From: Herminiimonas sp. | Lineage (GTDB): Bacteria > Pseudomonadota > Gammaproteobacteria > Burkholderiales > Burkholderiaceae | Assembly (NCBI RefSeq): GCF_030655415.1 | Contig: NZ_JAURVN010000015.1 | Coordinates: forward strand, 62,001-126,000 | DNA: 64,000 nt | Direction of reading: 5' to 3' | Shown: one piece after another, positions 31,667-41,036 of the stretch | Layout of the letters: each line of letters opens with the position of its first letter | Position numbering within the stretch: the stretch's first letter is position 1 | Notes under the pieces: generated by a model | Told to the model about the DNA's origin: nothing | What the model saw: the letters and a program-made list of their open reading frames with translations, nothing else | Database searches by the model: none | Program-made: the position numbers and the translations under genes

Positions 31667-32452
31667 ATGCTGCTCATACCTGCCATCGATCTCAAAGACG
31701 GTCACTGCGTTCGCCTGAAACAAGGCGATATGGAACAAGCTACCGTATTCTCCGAAGACCCAGCCGATATGGCGCGCCACTGGCTGGAGCAAGGTGCACG
31801 TCGCCTGCATCTGGTTGATTTGAACGGCGCGTTCGCCGGCAAGCCTAAGAATGAGCCCGCAGTCAAAGCCATTCTGCAAGCAGTCCGCGAATACGCAGAG
31901 AAAAACGGGATTGAAGAAATCCCGGTTCAGCTCGGCGGTGGGATCCGTGATTTGGATACGATAGAACGTTACCTCGACGATGGTTTGAGCTACATCATCA
32001 TCGGCACCGCTGCGGTCAAGAATCCTGGCTTTTTGCACGATGCATGCAGCGCTTTCCCGGGCCAGATCATTGTCGGCCTCGATGCCAAGGACGGCAAAGT
32101 CGCAACTGACGGCTGGAGCAAATTGTCCGGTCACGAAGTGATCGACCTGGCGAAAAAATTTGAAGATTACGGTTGCGAATCGATCATCTACACCGACATC
32201 GGCCGCGACGGCATGATGGGCGGCGTAAACATCGAAGCGACGGTCAAGCTGGCGCAAAGCATGACAATTCCGGTGATCGCATCCGGCGGCGTGCACAATA
32301 TCAAGGACGTTGAATCCTTGTGTGCAGTGCAGGACGAAGGCATTGAAGGCGTGATCTGTGGCCGTTCGATTTACGAAGGCACATTGGATCTGCGCTCAGC
32401 GCAGGACAGGGCAGACGAATTGAGCGGTTTCGAACCGGAAGCAGACGAATGA
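31667..32452 (+). CDS. hisA: Phosphoribosylformimino-5-aminoimidazole carboxamide ribotide isomerase
   Basis: 261 residues, a (beta/alpha)8 barrel. The opening [21 protein letters not shown] carries the first catalytic Asp, and the second half has [14 protein letters not shown]. It performs the Amadori-type isomerisation before the HisHF step. The stop overlaps the hisF start by four bases. Confidence 0.97.
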   Translation: MLLIPAIDLKDGHCVRLKQGDMEQATVFSEDPADMARHWLEQGARRLHLVDLNGAFAGKPKNEPAVKAILQAVREYAEKNGIEEIPVQLGGGIRDLDTIERYLDDGLSYIIIGTAAVKNPGFLHDACSAFPGQIIVGLDAKDGKVATDGWSKLSGHEVIDLAKKFEDYGCESIIYTDIGRDGMMGGVNIEATVKLAQSMTIPVIASGGVHNIKDVESLCAVQDEGIEGVICGRSIYEGTLDLRSAQDRADELSGFEPEADE

Positions 32453-33213
32453 CATTGGCAAAACGCATCATCCCTTGTCTGGATGTGACTGCTGGTCGCG
32501 TCGTCAAGGGTGTCAATTTTCTGGAATTGCGCGACGCCGGTGATCCGGTAGAAATCGCCAAACGTTACGATGATCAGGGCGCGGACGAAATTACTTTTCT
32601 CGACATCACCGCGACCTCGGATGGCCGCGACCTGATACTCGACATTATCGAAGCTGTCGCATCGAAGGTATTTATTCCATTGACGGTTGGTGGTGGCGTG
32701 CGCGCCGTCGACGATGTGCGGCGTTTGTTGAATGCCGGCGCAGACAAAGTTGGTATTAACAGTTCAGCGATCAGCAATCCACAACTGGTATTCGACGCGT
32801 CGCAAAAGTATGGTTCGCAATGCATAGTCGTCGCCATCGATGCGAAGAAAGCATCGGATGGCCGTTGGGAAGTTTTTACACATGGCGGCCGCAAGGCAAC
32901 CGGTCTGGATGCGATCGAATGGGCCAAGAAAATGGAAAGCCTGGGCGCGGGTGAAATCCTGCTGACCAGCATGGACAGAGACGGCACCAAGATTGGTTTT
33001 GATCTTGACTTGACGCGTTCGGTATCGGATGCGATCAGTATTCCGGTGATCGCATCGGGCGGCGTCGGTGGTCTGCAGGATTTGGCAGACGGTGTAAAAA
33101 TAGGTCGTGCCGATGCTGTATTGGCAGCGAGTATTTTTCATTACGGTCAGCACACAGTGCAGGAAGCCAAGCGCTTCATGGCCGAACAAGGTATTGCGAT
33201 GAGGTTGGTATGA
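32449..33213 (+). CDS. hisF: Imidazole glycerol phosphate synthase, cyclase subunit
   Basis: 254 residues, a barrel homologous to His[25 protein letters not shown] has the catalytic Asp of the first strand, and [15 protein letters not shown] the second. It uses ammonia from HisH to release AICAR and form the imidazole ring. It overlaps hisI by four bases. Confidence 0.97.
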   Translation: MTLAKRIIPCLDVTAGRVVKGVNFLELRDAGDPVEIAKRYDDQGADEITFLDITATSDGRDLILDIIEAVASKVFIPLTVGGGVRAVDDVRRLLNAGADKVGINSSAISNPQLVFDASQKYGSQCIVVAIDAKKASDGRWEVFTHGGRKATGLDAIEWAKKMESLGAGEILLTSMDRDGTKIGFDLDLTRSVSDAISIPVIASGGVGGLQDLADGVKIGRADAVLAASIFHYGQHTVQEAKRFMAEQGIAMRLV

Positions 33214-33614
33214 GCGGCAGCGCAAAATGGTTGAATAAAGTGAAGTGGGATGAGCACGGCCTAGTGCCGGTCATCGCACAAGAAGTTGGTACTAACGATG
33301 TATTGATGTTTGCGTGGATGAATCGCGAAGCATTGGAAAAAACCATCACCTCCGGCGAAGCAATTTACTGGAGCCGCTCGCGCAAGAAGTTGTGGCACAA
33401 GGGTGAGGAATCCGGTCACACACAAAAAGTGCATGAAGTGCGCCTCGATTGCGACGAAGATGTGGTCTTGCTAAAAGTGGAGCAGGTCGGTGAGATTGCT
33501 TGCCACACCGGACGTCACTCGTGCTTCTTCCAGAAATTTGAAGGCGATGTAAAAGAGGGCGAATGGCAAACGGTAGAGCCGGTGCTGAAAGACCCGAAGA
33601 CGTTTTACAAATAA
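33210..33614 (+). CDS. hisI: Phosphoribosyl-AMP cyclohydrolase
   Basis: 134 residues, the single-function form (HisE is separate here). Zinc/magnesium-binding residues appear in [15 protein letters not shown] and [11 protein letters not shown]. It opens the adenine ring of phosphoribosyl-AMP. Confidence 0.96.
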   Translation: MSGSAKWLNKVKWDEHGLVPVIAQEVGTNDVLMFAWMNREALEKTITSGEAIYWSRSRKKLWHKGEESGHTQKVHEVRLDCDEDVVLLKVEQVGEIACHTGRHSCFFQKFEGDVKEGEWQTVEPVLKDPKTFYK

Positions 33615-33656
33615 AATTTAAAAATAAGTTTAAAAATAAAACAAGGCAAACTCGTC

Positions 33657-33998
33657 ATGAGTGAAACACTGAAACGTTTGTCCGATGTACTAGAGTCGCG
33701 CAAACCAGCGAATGGTGGTGACCCGGAAAAATCGTATGTGGCCAAACTGTTCGTCAAAGGCGACGACGCGATTTTAAAAAAAATCGGCGAAGAAGCGACA
33801 GAGTTGGTCATGGCAGCAAAAGATGCGCGTGTTGATGGCGATAAATCGCATGTGCTGTATGAATGTGCCGACCTCTGGTTTCACACCGCAGTGTTGCTCG
33901 CGCAATTTGATCTGAAGCCACAAGATGTACTCAACGAACTGGCGCGCCGCGAAGGCATTTCCGGTATAGCCGAAAAGGCCAGTCGCAAAGCCGACTGA
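33657..33998 (+). CDS. hisE: Phosphoribosyl-ATP pyrophosphatase
   Basis: 113 residues of the MazG-like all-helical fold, with [16 protein letters not shown] carrying the metal-binding glutamates. It removes pyrophosphate from phosphoribosyl-ATP, the second step of the pathway. The short spacer after hisI (33615-33656) is AT-rich. Confidence 0.95.
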   Translation: MSETLKRLSDVLESRKPANGGDPEKSYVAKLFVKGDDAILKKIGEEATELVMAAKDARVDGDKSHVLYECADLWFHTAVLLAQFDLKPQDVLNELARREGISGIAEKASRKAD

Positions 33999-34052
33999 CA
34001 TGCGTTGCATTTACTTGCGCCTGATTTGATCATAGCCCCCACGGAGATTCAT

Positions 34053-34427
34053 TTGGATAATTGTATTTTTTGTAAAATTGCCGCCAAACAAATTCCTGCG
34101 CAAATTATTTACGAAGACGACGATGTGCTCGCATTCAACGACATCAATCCGGCTGCGCCTATTCACTTCCTGATCATTCCAAAAAAACATCTGGCAACTT
34201 TGGCAGATTGCAATGAAAGCGATGCCGCTTTGTTGGGTAAAATATCCTTGCTTGCTCCCAAGTTGGCAAAAGAGCTTGGTTGCGGTTACAGCGTGGATGC
34301 GAACGGTGCGCCGCAAGGTGGTTTTAAAACACTATTCAATACCGGGCCTGATGGTGGGCAAGAGGTGTACCATCTGCATATGCATGTGATAGGCGGTCCG
34401 CGTCCGTGGCAGCGCTCACTGGCTTAA
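34053..34427 (+). CDS. hinT: HIT-family purine nucleoside phosphoramidase (HinT type)
   Basis: About 124 residues. The histidine triad HLHMHVIGG is near the C-terminus, and the N-terminus [15 protein letters not shown] is the standard HinT opening. That opening is read from a TTG at 34053, which has GGAG at 34041-34044 at the right distance. No in-frame ATG is available near it, so a TTG start is inferred. An in-frame TTG at 34005 would add 16 unrelated residues. Its place after hisE and before tatA is conserved in Betaproteobacteria. Confidence 0.92.
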   Translation: MDNCIFCKIAAKQIPAQIIYEDDDVLAFNDINPAAPIHFLIIPKKHLATLADCNESDAALLGKISLLAPKLAKELGCGYSVDANGAPQGGFKTLFNTGPDGGQEVYHLHMHVIGGPRPWQRSLA

Positions 34428-34474
34428 CGAACGATTCTGAATTCCGGACGACAGCGTCCTTTGAGGAGAAAATA

Positions 34475-34705
34475 ATGGGTTCATTTAGTATCTGGCACTG
34501 GTTGATCGTACTGGTTATTGTTGCACTGGTTTTCGGCACCAAAAAAATCGGCAGCATGGGTACCGACGTCGGCAAAGCAGTCAAAGGATTCAAGGATGGC
34601 ATGAAAGGTGAAGATGAAAAACCTACTGCCCAGAACGCTGCGCCTACACAAGTTGTAGACAAAGGTACTGTTGATGTTGAAGTGAAAGAGAAGTCGAACA
34701 GCTGA
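34475..34705 (+). CDS. tatA: Sec-independent protein translocase subunit TatA
   Basis: 76 residues: one N-terminal transmembrane helix ([20 protein letters not shown]), an amphipathic helix with the FGTKK..G hinge, and a charged tail. It oligomerises to form the pore for folded proteins bearing twin-arginine signals. ATG 34475 follows GAGGAGAAAATA; the open frame upstream lies within hinT. Confidence 0.96.
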   Translation: MGSFSIWHWLIVLVIVALVFGTKKIGSMGTDVGKAVKGFKDGMKGEDEKPTAQNAAPTQVVDKGTVDVEVKEKSNS

Positions 34706-34775
34706 TGTCTTGTGCGTTGCGTAACGGCTATCGCCATGACGCTGCTCACAAATCATTTAGCCTATCGTCCATCCT

Positions 34776-35276
34776 ATGATCGATATTGCCTTCTCCAAAC
34801 TTGCGATCATTGGTGTTGCGGCACTGGTGTTCATCGGGCCGGAAAAATTGCCTAAAGTAGCGCGCATGGCCGGCACTTTGTTTGGTCGTGCGCAACGCTA
34901 TATCAATGACGTCAAATCCGAAGTAAGTCGCGAGATGGAGCTGGATGAGCTGCGCAAGATGCACAAGGATGTGCAGGATGCGGCCAGCGATGTTGAGCGC
35001 AGTATTACGAAAAATATATCCGCAGCAGACAGTGGTTTGCATTCTGCGTGGGAAGGTTCGGATACCGACATCAATCCTTTGATGGAGCCGCCGACCTACG
35101 ATCAGTCATCAGACAAATCGAAAAATTTTCGCAAGAAAAAACTGGCTGCGACTTCTGCAGTGCCTTCCTGGTACAAACGTCAAAGCGGACAAAAATCGCG
35201 CGTCATTTCTGGTGCGGCACGCATGGCAAAATTTCGTCCGGCGAGTGCGCGCAAGTCCACGCCTTTTTTCAATTGA
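34776..35276 (+). CDS. tatB: Sec-independent protein translocase subunit TatB
   Basis: 166 residues: the helix MIDIAFSKLAIIGVAALVFIGPEKLP is diagnostic of TatB, followed by an amphipathic region and a long basic C-terminal tail. Together with TatC it recognises twin-arginine signal peptides. Confidence 0.95.
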   Translation: MIDIAFSKLAIIGVAALVFIGPEKLPKVARMAGTLFGRAQRYINDVKSEVSREMELDELRKMHKDVQDAASDVERSITKNISAADSGLHSAWEGSDTDINPLMEPPTYDQSSDKSKNFRKKKLAATSAVPSWYKRQSGQKSRVISGAARMAKFRPASARKSTPFFN

Positions 35277-35291
35277 TGCACCGATAAAAAT

Positions 35292-35326
35292 AAACGGTCG
35301 CAGCAAATATGTTTGCGCAGCCGTTT
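35292..35326 (+). repeat. Imperfect hairpin between tatB and tatC
   Basis: AAACGGTCGCAGCAAA / TATG / TTTGCGCAGCCGTTT, a long stem with one bulge, followed by AT-rich DNA without a clean T run. It could be a weak terminator, attenuator or mRNA processing site separating tatAB from tatC. Confidence 0.6.
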
Positions 35327-35393
35327 AATTTGAATAATTAATTATTCTCTCCGGTGCTTGCAACGCTGCAGCACACTGAATGAAGATAAAGAC

Positions 35394-36140
35394 ATGCTAG
35401 GTAACGAAGATTCATTCATTTCACATTTAGTCGAGTTGCGCAGTCGCTTGATGAAGGCGTCTATCGTCGTGATTGTGATTTTTCTTTGCCTGATGCCTTG
35501 GGCCGGCGACATTTACGACTTCCTCGCGCGTCCGATGATGTTGGCATTGCCCGAAGGTAGCAAGATGATCGCGACCGGCGTGATCACACCATTCCTGATC
35601 CCGGTCAAGGTCACGATGCTGGTGGCCTTTATTATCTCGTTGCCGTGGGTGCTGTATCAGCTATGGGCTTTCGTTGCGCCAGGTTTGTATACGCACGAAA
35701 AGAAGTTGATCGCCCCGCTGGTGATATCGTCGTCAGCCTTGTTCATGATCGGCGTTGCCTTCTGTTATTTCTTTGTGTTCGGCGTCATTTTTCATTTCAT
35801 CAATAACTTTGCACCTAAGTCGATTTCTGTCGCGCCGGATATCGATAGCTACTTCGGCTTTGTGATGACGATGTTCATCGCCTTCGGCCTGACGTTTGAA
35901 GTGCCGGTGATTGTGATCGTGCTGGTGCGCATGGGACTGGTCTCTGTGGAGAAACTCAAACAGATACGTCCTTACGTGATTGTCGGTGCATTTGTGATCG
36001 CAGCGGTGGTGACGCCGCCGGACGTGATGAGCCAGTTATTGCTGGCCGTTCCTTTGTGTATTTTGTACGAAGTAGGTTTGCTGTTGGCGCCGCTGTTCGT
36101 GAAGATCACGCAGGCGCCTAAAGAATCCGAATCGACCTGA
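35394..36140 (+). CDS. tatC: Sec-independent protein translocase subunit TatC
   Basis: 248 residues, six hydrophobic segments, and the conserved N-terminal block SFISHLVELRSRLMKA plus FGLTFEVPV in the middle. It is the signal-peptide receptor of the Tat system. ATG 35394 is chosen over an in-frame TTG at 35358. Confidence 0.96.
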   Translation: MLGNEDSFISHLVELRSRLMKASIVVIVIFLCLMPWAGDIYDFLARPMMLALPEGSKMIATGVITPFLIPVKVTMLVAFIISLPWVLYQLWAFVAPGLYTHEKKLIAPLVISSSALFMIGVAFCYFFVFGVIFHFINNFAPKSISVAPDIDSYFGFVMTMFIAFGLTFEVPVIVIVLVRMGLVSVEKLKQIRPYVIVGAFVIAAVVTPPDVMSQLLLAVPLCILYEVGLLLAPLFVKITQAPKESEST

Positions 36141-36144
36141 ATCA

Positions 36145-36807
36145 CTAAGCCTGGCGCAGCCAGGTAATCAGCGGATAGGCATCCTTGAATTCGGATGCCA
36201 AGGTCTTTTCCAGGTCCGTCACTTTCTTGATGTCGACTTCTTTCCATACGATGAAGCTTTTCAACTTGATGTATTCAAGATGCGGCACATCGGCGTCAAA
36301 ACCTTTTGGTGGGCGCGTCAATTTCCCTTCCTGCTGCAAATCGCCGTAAGTCTCTTTCAACTTCTTGTTTTTCAATAGCTTTGAAAATCCCGTTGCATCG
36401 GCGATGACGTATTCACGTATCGCGCGCAAGCGCTCAGCTGGCGGCATCCATTCGCCACCTGCAATCAGCAATGTTCCAGTTTGATCAATGTGGAAGTAAT
36501 AAGTCGGGCCGCCGCCTTGACTGGGCTTCTTCAAGCCGCTGGCATTGATCGCTGCAGAGAAGTGCGTCTTGTACGGAATCTTCTCTTTCGAAAAACGCAT
36601 ATCGCGATTGATGCGGAACAAGGCTTTCTTTGGATTGCAGCCTGCAACTGCTGGATCAAACTTGCTAATGTCCGCGATCAAGCCAGTTACCAACTCCAAA
36701 AATTCAGCGCGCAAAATATCGTAGCGTGGTTTGTTCATGACAAACCATGCGCGATTATTGTTTTCCGATAACTCGGCCAGGAATTGTGTGAGGTCGCGAA
36801 TATGCAT
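36145..36807 (-). CDS. DUF2461 family protein
   Basis: 220 residues, soluble. The N-terminal part (LTQFLAELSENNNRAWFVMNKPRYD, then KKALFRINRDMRFSKEKIPYKTHFSA) is the signature of the DUF2461/TIGR02453 family, widespread but of unknown function. It converges with tatC with only four bases between the stops. Confidence 0.85.
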   Translation of the reverse strand: MHIRDLTQFLAELSENNNRAWFVMNKPRYDILRAEFLELVTGLIADISKFDPAVAGCNPKKALFRINRDMRFSKEKIPYKTHFSAAINASGLKKPSQGGGPTYYFHIDQTGTLLIAGGEWMPPAERLRAIREYVIADATGFSKLLKNKKLKETYGDLQQEGKLTRPPKGFDADVPHLEYIKLKSFIVWKEVDIKKVTDLEKTLASEFKDAYPLITWLRQA

Positions 36808-36846
36808 AAAGGTGTGTCTGATTAAGTGCGTCTATCTTTTTGGATA

Positions 36847-38022
36847 TTATTCAGCGGTGCGTGGCGGCGCTTTCGGACGCATACCAATTGTGATGTTTAG
36901 CGTAGTTTCCTGATTCCTGCGCAACACGACCATTTTGGCTTTTTTGCCTGGCGAAAGTTGCGCGATTTGGTTCAGCATATCCGCCATATCCGTTACCGCT
37001 TTGTCTTCCACGGAAACCAGAATATCTCCCGGCTGCATCCCCGCTTTATCTGCTGGGCCGCCTTTCAATACGCCGGCAATAATGGCGCCATTGGTTTTCT
37101 TCAGGCCAAAGCTTTCTGCCAGTTCAGGTGTGATGTCTTGCGGCTCGACGCCGATATACCCGCGGACTACCTGACCGTTCTTGATGATTGCATCCATCAC
37201 CGATTTGACGGTGGTGACTGGGATCGCGAAGCCTATGCCTAGCGAGCCTCCACTACGTGAATAGATTGCGGTGTTGATGCCGAGCAGATTGCCGTTGGCA
37301 TCGATCAATGCACCGCCAGAGTTGCCCGGATTGATCGCCGCGTCGGTTTGAATGAAGTTTTCAAACGCATCCAGAATGCCCAGATGATTGCGGCCCAGGG
37401 CAGAAATAATACCCATCGTGACCGTTTGGCCCACGCCGAATGGATTGCCGATTGCCAGTACTGCATCGCCGACGCGCGCATCTTCTACATGACCAAGCGT
37501 GATGGCAGGTAGATTATCCAGATCGATTTTGACGACGGCCAGATCAGTTTCTGGATCGGCGCCAACCACTTTGGCAATTGCTTTGCGGCCGTCAGCCAGC
37601 GCAACTTCGATTTCATCCGCCGCTTCAACCACGTGATTGTTGGTGAGGATGTAACCTTGTGCACTGACGATCACGCCTGAGCCGAGGCTGACTTGTTTTT
37701 CTTGTTGATCATCAAAACGATCACCGAAAAACTTCCGGAAAAACGGATCGTCCATGAATGGATTTTGCGAAGGCGCGGCAGTTTTGCTGGTGAAAATGTT
37801 AACTACCGACGGCATCGCTATTTTGGCAGCATCGCGAAATGAGCCTTGCGTTGCTGCGGCATTTGGCGGCGCCTCCAGCATCGGCACCGATGTCGCGCTG
37901 CGGATTTTTTGCCCGCCGCCTAATACGCCACCTGCCCACTCGGGCTTCAAGGTCGTTACAATAAACAAAATTGCTAAACCGACAGTTACGGTTTGCGCAA
38001 ACAACAGCCAGAGACGTCGCAT
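36847..38022 (-). CDS. DegS/DegQ-like trypsin-type serine protease with one PDZ domain
   Basis: 391 residues: an uncleaved N-terminal membrane anchor (residues ~5-25), a trypsin-like domain with the full triad (His in [12 protein letters not shown], Asp in [10 protein letters not shown], Ser in GNSGGAL), and a single C-terminal PDZ domain. A membrane anchor with one PDZ is the DegS/AlgW layout, which in other proteobacteria starts the sigma-E envelope-stress cascade. That role is inferred only. It diverges from the NIF3 gene with 13 bases between start codons. Confidence 0.9.
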   Translation of the reverse strand: MRRLWLLFAQTVTVGLAILFIVTTLKPEWAGGVLGGGQKIRSATSVPMLEAPPNAAATQGSFRDAAKIAMPSVVNIFTSKTAAPSQNPFMDDPFFRKFFGDRFDDQQEKQVSLGSGVIVSAQGYILTNNHVVEAADEIEVALADGRKAIAKVVGADPETDLAVVKIDLDNLPAITLGHVEDARVGDAVLAIGNPFGVGQTVTMGIISALGRNHLGILDAFENFIQTDAAINPGNSGGALIDANGNLLGINTAIYSRSGGSLGIGFAIPVTTVKSVMDAIIKNGQVVRGYIGVEPQDITPELAESFGLKKTNGAIIAGVLKGGPADKAGMQPGDILVSVEDKAVTDMADMLNQIAQLSPGKKAKMVVLRRNQETTLNITIGMRPKAPPRTAE

Positions 38023-38035
38023 AAAGGTAGGGAAA

Positions 38036-38803
38036 ATGAGTCAGAAAATGATAGATAGAGATGATCTTGCCAAATATCTGGCGAGAACGCTTGATATTAC
38101 TCGTTTTCGAGATTTTTGCCCAAACGGCTTGCAGGTTGAAGGTCGTAAAGAAATTAAAAAACTGGTGAGTGGCGTGACTGCGAGTCAGGCTTTGCTTGAG
38201 GCAGCGATTGAAAACGGTGCCGATGCAATTCTGGTGCATCACGGTTATTTCTGGCGCGGCGAAGATGCCCGCGTGATCGGACAAAAACACAAGCGTTTGA
38301 AATTGTTGCTGGCAAATGACGTCAATTTATTCGCCTATCATTTGCCGCTCGATATGCATGCAGAGTTTGGCAACAATGCACAGCTCGCGCGACGCCTGGG
38401 CTTGCAAGCTGAATCCCGTTTTGGTGAAGATGATCTGGGCTGGTTGGGCGCAATGAACGATGCCTCGATTACATCGGTAGCGGATTTGGCGCAGCAAGTC
38501 GAACGCCAATTAGGCCGCAGGCCGCTGGTGATTGGCGATCCCGCACAAAAGCTAGGCAAGATTGCCTGGTGCACGGGCGCTGCGCAAAGTTTGTTGGGCG
38601 ATGCGATTGCCGCTGGTGCCAACGTATATTTAAGCGGTGAAATTTCCGAACCAACAGTACATTTGGCGCGTGAGAGTGGCGTCGCTTATCTTGCATGCGG
38701 GCATCACGCCACCGAGCGTTATGGCGTGCAGGCTTTGGGCGAACATCTGGCTGCACAATTCGGCATCGCCCATCACTTTATCGACATTGATAATCCAGTG
38801 TGA
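38036..38803 (+). CDS. NIF3/YbgI family protein (GTP cyclohydrolase I type 2-like)
   Basis: 255 residues. Metal-ligand motifs are visible: VHHGYFWRG in the first half, YHLPLDMH, and [10 protein letters not shown] near the end. These are the di-metal binding residues of the NIF3/YbgI ring-forming family. The function is still debated. ATG 38036 follows AGGTAGGG; the long open frame upstream lies antisense to the protease gene and is not real. Confidence 0.9.
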   Translation: MSQKMIDRDDLAKYLARTLDITRFRDFCPNGLQVEGRKEIKKLVSGVTASQALLEAAIENGADAILVHHGYFWRGEDARVIGQKHKRLKLLLANDVNLFAYHLPLDMHAEFGNNAQLARRLGLQAESRFGEDDLGWLGAMNDASITSVADLAQQVERQLGRRPLVIGDPAQKLGKIAWCTGAAQSLLGDAIAAGANVYLSGEISEPTVHLARESGVAYLACGHHATERYGVQALGEHLAAQFGIAHHFIDIDNPV

Positions 38804-38867
38804 TTTATTGACGTGTATATAGATGTGTTTATTAATTCGCGCATTGATTCGTTTCAACACGGTACGT

Positions 38868-38898
38868 ATGACAAATCTATAAATTGCTATGGTATAAC
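38868..38898 (+). promoter_or_regulatory. Candidate extended -10 promoter of the response regulator gene
   Basis: ATGACA (38868-38873), 19 bases, then TGgTATAAC with the -10 at 38893-38898. The -10 sits inside the inverted repeat TGGTA-TAAC-TACCA (38890-38903), which might be an operator. Confidence 0.45.
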
Positions 38899-38962
38899 TA
38901 CCAATTCGAAAATAGACAGAGCGCGCATCGTATGCGTGCCAGAGACAGGGATACCGATAATC

Positions 38963-39694
38963 ATGTCGCAACCGATAACGGATACGCCGTCTAAGCCCAT
39001 CACAGTTTTAGTTGTTGAAGACGACGCGGTAACACGGCGCGCATTGTGTTTAGGGATAGAAAAAGAACCTGCATTCAAATTGCTGGACGCACTCGATAGT
39101 GTGAAGTCAGCATTGAGCTGGTTACTGCAACAACAGCCAGATGTCTTGCTGGTTGATCTGGGTTTGCCAGACGGCTCGGGGATAGACATCATACGTTTTT
39201 GCGCCGAGCGCTATCCCGACTGCAACATCATGGTTATCACCACCTCCAGCGATCAAGACAGCGTAGTCGACAGCATAGAAGCCGGCGCATCCGGATATGT
39301 TTTAAAAGATGCGGGTCAACTTGATATCGGACGTTCTTTGCTGGAACTGCATACCGGCGGTTCGCCTATTAGTCCAACGATTGCCCGCAAGCTTTTGTCA
39401 CGCATGCGCGATGATAAAAAAGTGACCGATGCGGCGTCTGAGCAAGTCGATAAGGAAACCGGTCCGCAAGTATTTTTGACCAAGCGTGAAGCGGCTATTC
39501 TTGATTTGATCGCATGTGGCGATAGTTACGGTGATGTCGCCAAACAGCTGACCTTGTCAGTCGGCACCGTGCAGACGCATATTAAAAATATTTACGACAA
39601 GCTGTCTGTGCATTCGCGCGGCGAAGCCGTGTATGAAGCCAATCGTCGTGGTTTGCTGCAGATGGATCAGCTTAAATCCAAGCGTGATGCTTGA
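38963..39694 (+). CDS. Orphan LuxR-type (NarL family) response regulator
   Basis: 243 residues: a receiver domain with acidic pocket VVEDDA, phospho-acceptor Asp65 (LLVDLGLPDG), Thr in VITTSS and Lys in VLKDA, then a LuxR helix-turn-helix (LTKREAAILDLIACG...VGTVQTHIKNIYDKLSV). No histidine kinase is adjacent, so the partner is encoded elsewhere. ATG 38963 is chosen because the receiver begins soon after; the frame is open upstream in AT-rich DNA. The DNA target is unknown. Confidence 0.92.
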   Translation: MSQPITDTPSKPITVLVVEDDAVTRRALCLGIEKEPAFKLLDALDSVKSALSWLLQQQPDVLLVDLGLPDGSGIDIIRFCAERYPDCNIMVITTSSDQDSVVDSIEAGASGYVLKDAGQLDIGRSLLELHTGGSPISPTIARKLLSRMRDDKKVTDAASEQVDKETGPQVFLTKREAAILDLIACGDSYGDVAKQLTLSVGTVQTHIKNIYDKLSVHSRGEAVYEANRRGLLQMDQLKSKRDA

Positions 39695-39710
39695 TGTAGA
39701 GGTATCAAAT

Positions 39711-39738
39711 AAAAAGCCGCCAAATCTGGCGGCTTTTT
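39711..39738. terminator. Bidirectional terminator between the response regulator gene and mscL
   Basis: AAAAAGCCGCCA / AATC / TGGCGGCTTTTT, a perfect 12-bp stem between convergent genes. Confidence 0.92.
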
Positions 39739-39740
39739 AT

Positions 39741-40151
39741 TTATTTTTTCAGTGAGTCGCGAATTTCGCGCAGCAACACAATATCTTCTGGTGTTGCAGC
39801 TTCCACTACAGGCTCATCTTTTTTCAATTTATTCAGAATGCGTACCATCTGAAAAATGATGAATGCCAAAATAAGGAAGTTGATCGAAATCGTGATGAAG
39901 TTACCGTATGCGAAAACAGCGCCAAGCTTCTGCGCCTCTACCAACGGCAGGCTTGGATCTTGATTATTCAATGGTAAATAATAATTGGCGAAATCGAGTC
40001 CGCCGAAAATTTTGCCGACGATAGGCATGATGATGTCCTTAACCGCCGAATCGACAATTTTGCCGAATGCTCCGCCGATAATGACCGCAACTGCCAAATC
40101 AACAACGTTTCCTTTTATTGCAAAAGCTTTAAATTCCTGCATCATGCCCAT
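39741..40151 (-). CDS. mscL: Large-conductance mechanosensitive channel
   Basis: 136 residues, two transmembrane helices. The N-terminal [30 protein letters not shown] is the highly conserved MscL amphipathic helix and TM1. The channel opens at high membrane tension to release solutes on osmotic downshock. The start at 40151 (MGMMQEFK) has GGAG eight to nine bases upstream; the frame also extends 12 residues further to 40187. Confidence 0.96.
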   Translation of the reverse strand: MGMMQEFKAFAIKGNVVDLAVAVIIGGAFGKIVDSAVKDIIMPIVGKIFGGLDFANYYLPLNNQDPSLPLVEAQKLGAVFAYGNFITISINFLILAFIIFQMVRILNKLKKDEPVVEAATPEDIVLLREIRDSLKK

Positions 40152-40342
40152 GGCAATTCTCCGTTTAACATGTTTGTAAAAGTGCAATGCGCCAGCGTAT
40201 CCTAGATTTAGGGGGCTTAAACGTCAAATTAAATTTCCGCTATTTCAGGCAAATTCGATGGATAATGCGTCGCAAATAAGTAGATACAACAACAGAATTA
40301 TTATAAAAGTTCAGCAAAATGGGCTTTGAGACAGCGATTCTC

Positions 40343-40371
40343 TTCAAAACGGACGTTGCCTTCGATATAAT
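40343..40371 (+). promoter_or_regulatory. Probable sigma-70 promoter of petABC
   Basis: TTCAAA (40343-40348), a 17-base spacer, and a perfect TATAAT (40366-40371), 54 bases before the petA ATG. Confidence 0.65.
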
Positions 40372-40425
40372 CAAAGGTTGCTAGAAGTTTCGTACAGATT
40401 TCGCATTTTGACGATTGGGGTTGGT

Positions 40426-41034
40426 ATGAGTAACGAAAAGCAGGTCGATTCCGGTCGACGTGGCTTGCTCGTCGCCACGTGCGCAGCAGGCGGTGTGGCT
40501 GGGTTGGCTACAACAGGCGTTTTAGTATCTACATTTCAGCCTTCGGAACGTGCGAAAGCTGCCGGTGCACCTGTCGAAGTTGACATCAGTTCTCTGGTAC
40601 CAGGCGAACTCAAGACCGTGGAATGGCGCGGTAAGCCAGTCTGGATCTTGAAACGTTCGCCCGAAATGCTGGCAGGTATCAAACAGGTTGACGGTGAAGT
40701 GGCCGATCCGAACTCGGAACGCAAGCCGGATGAATTGACACCGGAATATGCTCGCAATGAATATCGCTCCATCAAGCCAGAAATCCTGGTTGCGGTTGGT
40801 ATCTGTACTCATCTCGGCTGCTCGCCTGTAACCCGCTTCCAGACCGGCGCACAGCCTTCGCTGCCAGATGATTGGCATGGCGGCTTCTTGTGCCCATGCC
40901 ACGGATCGACCTTCGATCTGGCTGGTCGTGTATTCAAAAACAAACCTGCGCCCGACAATCTCGAAGTACCACGTCACATGTTTGTGGGTGATTCCAAACT
41001 GGTCATCGGTAAAGACGAGAAAGGCGAGGCGTAA
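40426..41034 (+). CDS. petA: Ubiquinol-cytochrome c reductase, Rieske iron-sulfur subunit
   Basis: 202 residues. The N-terminus has a twin-arginine motif and a membrane anchor (GRRGLLVATCAAGGVAGLATTG), as expected for a Tat-exported Rieske protein. The 2Fe-2S ligands are in CTHLGC and CPCHGSTFD. ATG 40426 follows GGTTGG; the frame is open upstream to 40378. It begins the bc1 operon (petA-petB spacing two bases). Confidence 0.96.
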   Translation: MSNEKQVDSGRRGLLVATCAAGGVAGLATTGVLVSTFQPSERAKAAGAPVEVDISSLVPGELKTVEWRGKPVWILKRSPEMLAGIKQVDGEVADPNSERKPDELTPEYARNEYRSIKPEILVAVGICTHLGCSPVTRFQTGAQPSLPDDWHGGFLCPCHGSTFDLAGRVFKNKPAPDNLEVPRHMFVGDSKLVIGKDEKGEA

Positions 41035-41036
41035 TC

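Noticed and set aside
37754..38035. Upstream extension of the NIF3 frame (94 residues)
   Set aside because: It is antisense to the DegS-like protease gene and lacks family features; ATG 38036 has a good ribosome site.
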